From positions 62,001 through 126,000 of the forward strand of contig JALLLS010000076.1 of assembly GCA_025094145.1 (NCBI GenBank): 64,000 nt of DNA, given 5' to 3'. Source of the DNA: Spinellus fusiger (lineage: Eukaryota; Mucoromycota; Mucoromycetes; Mucorales; Phycomycetaceae). Below, piece by piece: positions 58,726-64,000 of this stretch. Below the pieces are notes generated by a model, which searched no databases, was not told the origin of the DNA, and saw nothing but the letters and a program-made list of their open reading frames with translations. Within the stretch, counting starts at the first letter, position 1. The number at the start of each line of letters is the position of its first letter. Position numbers and translations under genes: made by a program.

Positions 58726-61700
58726 GTCTTTTATTTTAGTTTTTTAAAGTGCTGAGAATATAAGATGACACATTAGATTATGATTTTTGAATATACAACG
58801 CCTGATGATAAAGGTAGATAGGTTCCTACTTACCAACTGCTTTCTTGAATACACACATCAGTAGGTTTTTGTAAAGAAGAAAACATATGATTCTACAACA
58901 TCATAATTATGTAAGAATGTAAATATAATCTATTACTCCATTGACTGTAAAAATTTATACTGGATGAGGCAATATTTGACGAATTTGAAACATGTAAACC
59001 AGTTAGTGTCTACTTAACTCAAACAAGTCATGTGTTTAGTAGAATATACCATTTATACTTTCAGTTTTATTTGGTAGGCCTGAATAGTCAGTATTATCTT
59101 TTTGTGGGGATACGCTTTTATTATCTCAATAGGAAGTTATTGAGAGATAGAATGTCTAATGTTTGTGTTCAACAGTATGAATTTAAAAAATATACTTTTT
59201 TTTTTAATATTATTATTTTTATATTTATTTTTATAAAATAAAAAGGTCTACAATCTGTTTTGAATATAGATATTTTCATAAGTTAAATATATGAGTTTAG
59301 AAGTATGTGTACTTTATAACGTAGATCTTCATCTTTTTATTTTTATTTTAAGTTAATAAATGTACCTCGGAAGACACCTCTTATGTTGTACTAAGGACAT
59401 CCTATTCTGTCACCCTTCCATGGGAAAGTATAAAAGGATATTTTGTTTTTCTGCTGCATTTAGAAGTTAATTTACAACAGTCATATACAGGATTTTAGCC
59501 TAAAATTAGACACAGTATTTTTTGTGGATAAGTGGATAAGTGGAAACTGAAAACTGCACTTTTTTATTTTTATTTTTTTAAATTTTTCTGGACTTGTGAA
59601 TACATTCAGATTAGACATCTTTTTACTGTATGTAATATATTTTTTGTGGATGATAAGAAAATCAGTTTAGACTATTTGTCATAGGAGTATTTTCTAGAAA
59701 TGAATATTCATTAGTTGTAGTTCAGAGCAGCCAAAAAGAGAAGGTTACCATGTACGTCAGGTACTCACAAGAAATATTCTACCATCGACACAGTACATTT
59801 AGACTAAGAAGCAATTAGAGACACCATCACATCAATACTTGGTAAATAGTATCAAATACTATTAAATGTTATTAAAAATAAAGTATGTTGTTTCTCTTTA
59901 TTACTATATTTCCATCTATTTTCTGAACTTAAAACACTACCTATTTAGCAAACTATAAATGAAGTAAAGGAGATACAAGATGCGTGTAGAATCAGCCTAG
60001 GGTTCTTACATGTACTTTGGTTTTTATTAGAGCATATAACAAGATTTTCAGGTGCTAATTATACCGGAGTAATAATAATCAAGATATCTTTGCGTGGTAC
60101 TAGTCAGAAGCATGAATAGTCATCTATTTTACAGTATCTGATGTACACTATCAATACCATAATCTCTCATATGTATGCATTCTCCAAGTATATCTTGATC
60201 TATTCACTTTGAAGTGAAGATGACTGTCGATGTATACACTCTATATCTATAATATTACATATCAACTTGGGAATCATCTTTGAAGGAAAATGACACACAC
60301 CCAGAGTGCTCTTGTAGATATCACAAAAGAAAATTTGATGATTTCAAAAGATACTACTAGAACCAATAAGTCTAAGTCTTTTGGTTTATCCTTCCTCCTC
60401 CACAATTATCACTGAGGCCTCGGTTTACTGACCGACTGAAATCCACGCTACAGGTAAACTATCTAAAAAGTGATAAGGTGTGTATGTGTGTGTGTGTGTG
60501 TTTCTTTTTTTCTTCTTTTTTTTTGGATTTCGTTATGCAAAAAAAAAGACAATGTCTATAGAATATTCAGTCGCCCAACCCAATTTTCAGATCGTCTAAT
60601 TTTAGAGTAAAAACCTGTGTATTGTTGCTTATATTTGATATACAATAATAACAGTAATAAGGTAGTATGCACTATTCATTTATTATTAAAGAAAAAAAGC
60701 GTGAGATAAATATATGCTGAGATGGTATTTATTTTATAGAAAGTTATTGTGCTTAGTGTACAGATGTATAAGATACTATGTGTTGGATAAATATATCTAC
60801 ATTACTACTATGTGAAGAGATCATAAGAGGATAAAGGTAGTGCATCTTACTATTCTCATTGAAAATGGGATTGCTATTAGATGGAGATATGTTAATTCAT
60901 TTGGAATAGATTATCCTGTAGTTTTCTTCGGTATGCTTAAAAAATATGCTATTGTCTATAACATTCTTGGAAAGAATCTACAAGAAAATAGTGAAAGAAA
61001 GAGTCTGTGTAATACAAGCAACACACTAATCCGGAAAACAACTAGAAAGTCAGAAAGTATAGCTGTTAGTTTATCAAAATGAGAAACTTCTTTTTTTTTA
61101 ATTGGTTTGAAATTTCTTTTATAGAGTATGCACCAGCAAAATAAAGTATCTTTACTGTGCTAATAAAGATATACACACTATATACTTTGATGCCTTTTAA
61201 TGAATATATCTCTTACATGTCTTGGATACTCGAGATCTGCTAAAACCTCTTTTTTCTTTTCTTATATCAAGTAATAAAAAGACTAAATTTCATTTCAAGA
61301 CAGCTTCAAGTAGACTATAGTGAAACTCAAAAAATAAAAATAAAAATAAAAACATCTGATCTGACTACAAGACAGAGGTCATGACAGTAAACTACAGTGT
61401 CTATCTTTTGTAACAAAATATAACTGTTCAAAAAAGGCAATCACTCGCTATAAATCATGACATATGAGAGGAGAGCCTTCAGATTTAACTTTTCTACTAT
61501 AGTAACTATCACACTTAGTGAACAATGAAGATGATATAGACACTCTAGTACTGTTCTTTAGGCAGTAGTTGGCAGTCTATTCTGTATATTTAGAATAGTA
61601 AACTCACTAGTTAGAAGAAACTGAACTCTTAACACAGAAAATAGTTTAAAACGAGCAAGCTGACATGTGAATTTGTATCCTTTTATTCTGAAATAGCATA

Positions 61701-62407
61701 CTTACCAAGGATACTTCTTGCCCACCTCATGTTTTGTAACAACTTGTCTACATCAATTCACTCTACTGTTATCTATTTTGCTTATTCCTATTATGAATTT
61801 AGTAGTTCTTGTATCACTTTACTAAGTGAGTTTTCTTTAGAGTGTTACATACCAGTGGTTAGCTGTCTGAATAAATACTTTTTTCAAGATGCGATGTTGG
61901 TTGCACAGTGAAAAGACGAAGAGTGAACGTGCTTTGCGCAATGACTATACCAGCTGAACTAAAGGACCTTGATTTATATATTGATATATCTCTTTTACTG
62001 AAATCAGGTGAGGAGGACACTCTTTATTGCATTTTATTATATTTATTATACTAAAGCCTTTTTATTTTAGTAATAAAGATGTCTGATAGTTTTATACATG
62101 GAGCTGTCTATCTGTCATATGTTTGTTTTTTCATTTTCATTTTCTTAGGCCTGTTGGGATATAATCAGCATTAGTACTCAGAAATAGAGTCTATTAATTT
62201 CTACATTGAGGTGTAAACAGGCCTATAAAGATGGAGTCATGGATAGAGAAATGATTGAAGTAGAGAGGTTCAAACCAGCCGTTTATTGAGCGACGTATCA
62301 CAGAAAAGGCGGCCACTGGATTTTTATCTTCTTGATCAAACAAGACAAATCTGGAGAATACAAGTTCCTTTCTTTTATTCTAAATAGGAGCAGTGTTTTT
62401 CTTCTTC
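58726..62407. other. Gene desert, continued
   Basis: AT-rich DNA with short random ORFs; one 80-codon plus frame (60840-61082) is not convincing. The dispersed repeat near 60.4-60.6 kb is listed separately. A tRNA-like half-sequence near 61.92-61.97 kb was rejected. The last ~150 bp should include the methyltransferase promoter. Confidence 0.5.
60415..60560. repeat. Dispersed repeat, copy 2 (related to 6361-6480)
   Basis: GACTGAAATCCACGCTACAG, GTAAACTATCTAAAAAGTGA and GTTATGCAAAAAAAAAGACA follow the same order as in copy 1. A TG microsatellite and T-rich insert widen the middle. Divergence between copies is moderate, so this is an old family. Confidence 0.5.
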
Positions 62408-63946
62408 ATGGGCAATAAACTAGCAAAGCATCGATACGAAATAAACAATAGTACACAAAGTGCTGCTTCTTATAGTACAACAGCTCCTACTGTCACGATT
62501 GATGGTCGAAGCTATCACAATATTGAAACCAGCTCTTATTTCTTACCACGGGATGAAGAAGAGCAGGACAGACTCAATTCTGTAGGTTACTATGCCAATA
62601 GTCGTAGATATTGGAAGGCGTACCTATCCAGCCACCTATTCCAAGGCATAGATTCCCATAGACTACCTGCATAGATAGAGTCAATGACTTGTACTTACTG
62701 TTTACAATAGCAACATTTCGCTTTGAAAGCTCTCTATGGGAGGTAATACATCCACATCTACATAGAGTCTACAAGACAAGTTAGCCTATGAAAATAAACA
62801 GACTTCCACGAATCATTGCTGATAAATCATCTCTAGCAATATTGCTCCTGCTATCCATGAGAAATTACCTTCACATCCTCACATCCTTGACATTGGCTGT
62901 GGATCCGGTTCATGGGTTATGGTAATATTATCTTTTATACTTGATCTCTTGCCCAAAAGTCTTTTTATTTAAGAACAATCGCTCACATAAAGACTTGTAC
63001 GACACACATACACACACTATTCATCTAACACAGGAAGTGGGTATTGAATATCCAAATGCCCAAGTCAAGGGCATTGATATGATGGATATGTTTCCAACCA
63101 TGATCCGTCCTGAAAACGTTATATTCGAATTAACCAATGTCCTGGATGGCATTCCATATCCAGACAATACATTTGACTTTGTGCACATGCGCCTCATGAT
63201 CACAGCACTACGCATTAATGAATGGTCTGCAGTATTAGCAGAGATCTATCGTACTGTAAAACCAGGTGGCATTGTGCAGCTGACAGAGAGTAATTTTACA
63301 GTAAGCCGCCATTTTCCTATTTCAATTATTAGCAATAGGTGTCTTGGCAGAAATATATATATAGATATAAAAGGAAGAAAACAAGCCATTGGAGATCATG
63401 ACATGTATGGTTTGCTGATTTTATACTTATAGAGTATTGAGCAAAGTCCATTGATCAAAATATGTCTTACAGAATGTAAGTTGGTTGTGGCTTTTTTTTC
63501 TTTCTTTTTTTTTTGGGGCCAGTGCTTAAATTTCTATTCTAGTTTTGTCTGTCATGCAAGAGAGAGGACAAGATCCATGGATTGCAAGTAAATTAGGCAG
63601 TCTATTAAAGGAGCATTCTTTTGAGGATATACATGTGGACACAAAAAGAGTTGACTTTGGTATGTTGGTTATTCTTAGTTATCTATTTCTTCTCTCTTCT
63701 CATAGAAATACCATTGTTATTCTAGGAGAACCCAAGAATCCCATTAGCACGGAAATGTTGGGAAATTGGAAAATGGCACTGTTAAGCTTACGACCTGTGC
63801 TCTGTGAAAGGTTAAATGTTTTACCTGAAAACTATGAAAGTAAAATGGAGCAATTGATCAATGACTTTATTCAGTATGGTTGGTATGTAGATGCCATCTC
63901 ATATCGCGCCCAGAAACCTCTTGGAGAGAAGACTAGTCACCTTTGA
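62408..63946 (+). CDS. SAM-dependent methyltransferase (UMTA-like)
   Basis: Exons 62408-62581, 62711-62742, 62837-62921, 63034-63300, 63433-63475, 63543-63659 and 63726-63946 join to 312 codons plus stop. The class I fold shows motif I ILDIGCGSGSWVM, the acidic motif II GIDMMDMFP and IPYPDNTFDFVHMRLMITAL. Motif III-like EIYRTVKPGGIVQLTE follows. The last exons carry RGQDPWIASKLGSLLKEHSFE and EMLGNWKMALLSLRPVL, as in fungal LaeA/UMTA-type proteins. Exon 2 is 32 nt. The substrate is unknown. An N-terminal MGNKLAK could allow myristoylation, which is inference. Confidence 0.85.
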
Positions 63947-64000
63947 ATACATACACCTAAAATACCCAGTCTAGTTGCTTTGAGGTTTCTGGTTACTCCT

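Noticed and set aside
61915..61970. Minus-strand tRNA-like 5' half (GGTCCTTTAGTTCAGCTGG with an A-box look)
   Set aside because: No matching 3' acceptor strand, no proper T-arm or B box at the right distance, and no anticodon stem could be drawn. At best it is a tRNA-derived fragment.

Overview
The window looks like nuclear DNA of an early-diverging fungus, most likely Mucoromycota. Genes carry many short spliceosomal introns (mostly 40-85 nt, GT..AG). Intergenic DNA is AT-rich and full of microsatellites. Gene content fits a zygomycete: Dicer-like RNase III, UNC-50, a 4E-BP-type translation repressor, a PTRHD1-like protein, and FEN1, RPL21, COX6, UTP15 and NOP2 homologues. Transposon relics are Tc1/mariner-, IS630- and Helitron-like, plus Fanzor (eukaryotic TnpB) fragments. 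The assignment rests on recognised protein families and gene structure, not on a search.

Layout. 1-6.6 kb: a broken IS630-type transposase, a complete but inactivated Tc1/mariner copy, a stand-alone adenylate-forming enzyme gene in seven exons, and a Helitron remnant. 6.6-15 kb: two nearly identical 1.22-kb direct repeats, each with an intact three-exon 4E-BP-like gene, flank an SH3 (LSB1/PIN3-like) gene and a second decayed Tc1 element. 16-32 kb: a gene-dense block with a membrane-anchored class 3 lipase, an orphan Cys-rich protein, UNC-50, FEN1, protein phosphatase methylesterase, a small coiled-coil protein, ribosomal protein eL21, a RING/TRAF zinc-finger protein, a YABBY/HMG-like gene with a ~300-bp TATGTG microsatellite in an intron, and a divergent DAD3-like / PTRHD1-like pair.

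33.7-36.3 kb and 47.0-49.6 kb hold two ~2.58-kb copies of one composite element in opposite orientation. Each has ~675-bp inverted arms carrying frameshifted Fanzor C-terminal fragments around a 1228-bp core, with TACACACC-type ends. One copy sits 184 bp upstream of the Dicer-like gene. The other separates the divergent ribosome-biogenesis genes UTP15 and NOP2. Between them lie Dicer (36.5-41.6 kb), COX6 and an m-AAA protease (AFG3-like).

52.6-62.4 kb: one orphan ORF, then a ~9-kb gene desert with a perfect 98-bp-arm inverted repeat (58.46-58.73 kb). The window ends with a spliced SAM-dependent methyltransferase.

Several genes belong to shared processes: rRNA maturation and translation (UTP15, NOP2, eL21, 4E-BP), mitochondrial function (COX6, AFG3) and RNA silencing or transposon biology (Dicer, the Fanzor-bearing elements, the long hairpin). 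Exon coordinates were inferred by hand from splice motifs, reading-frame continuity and family conservation.
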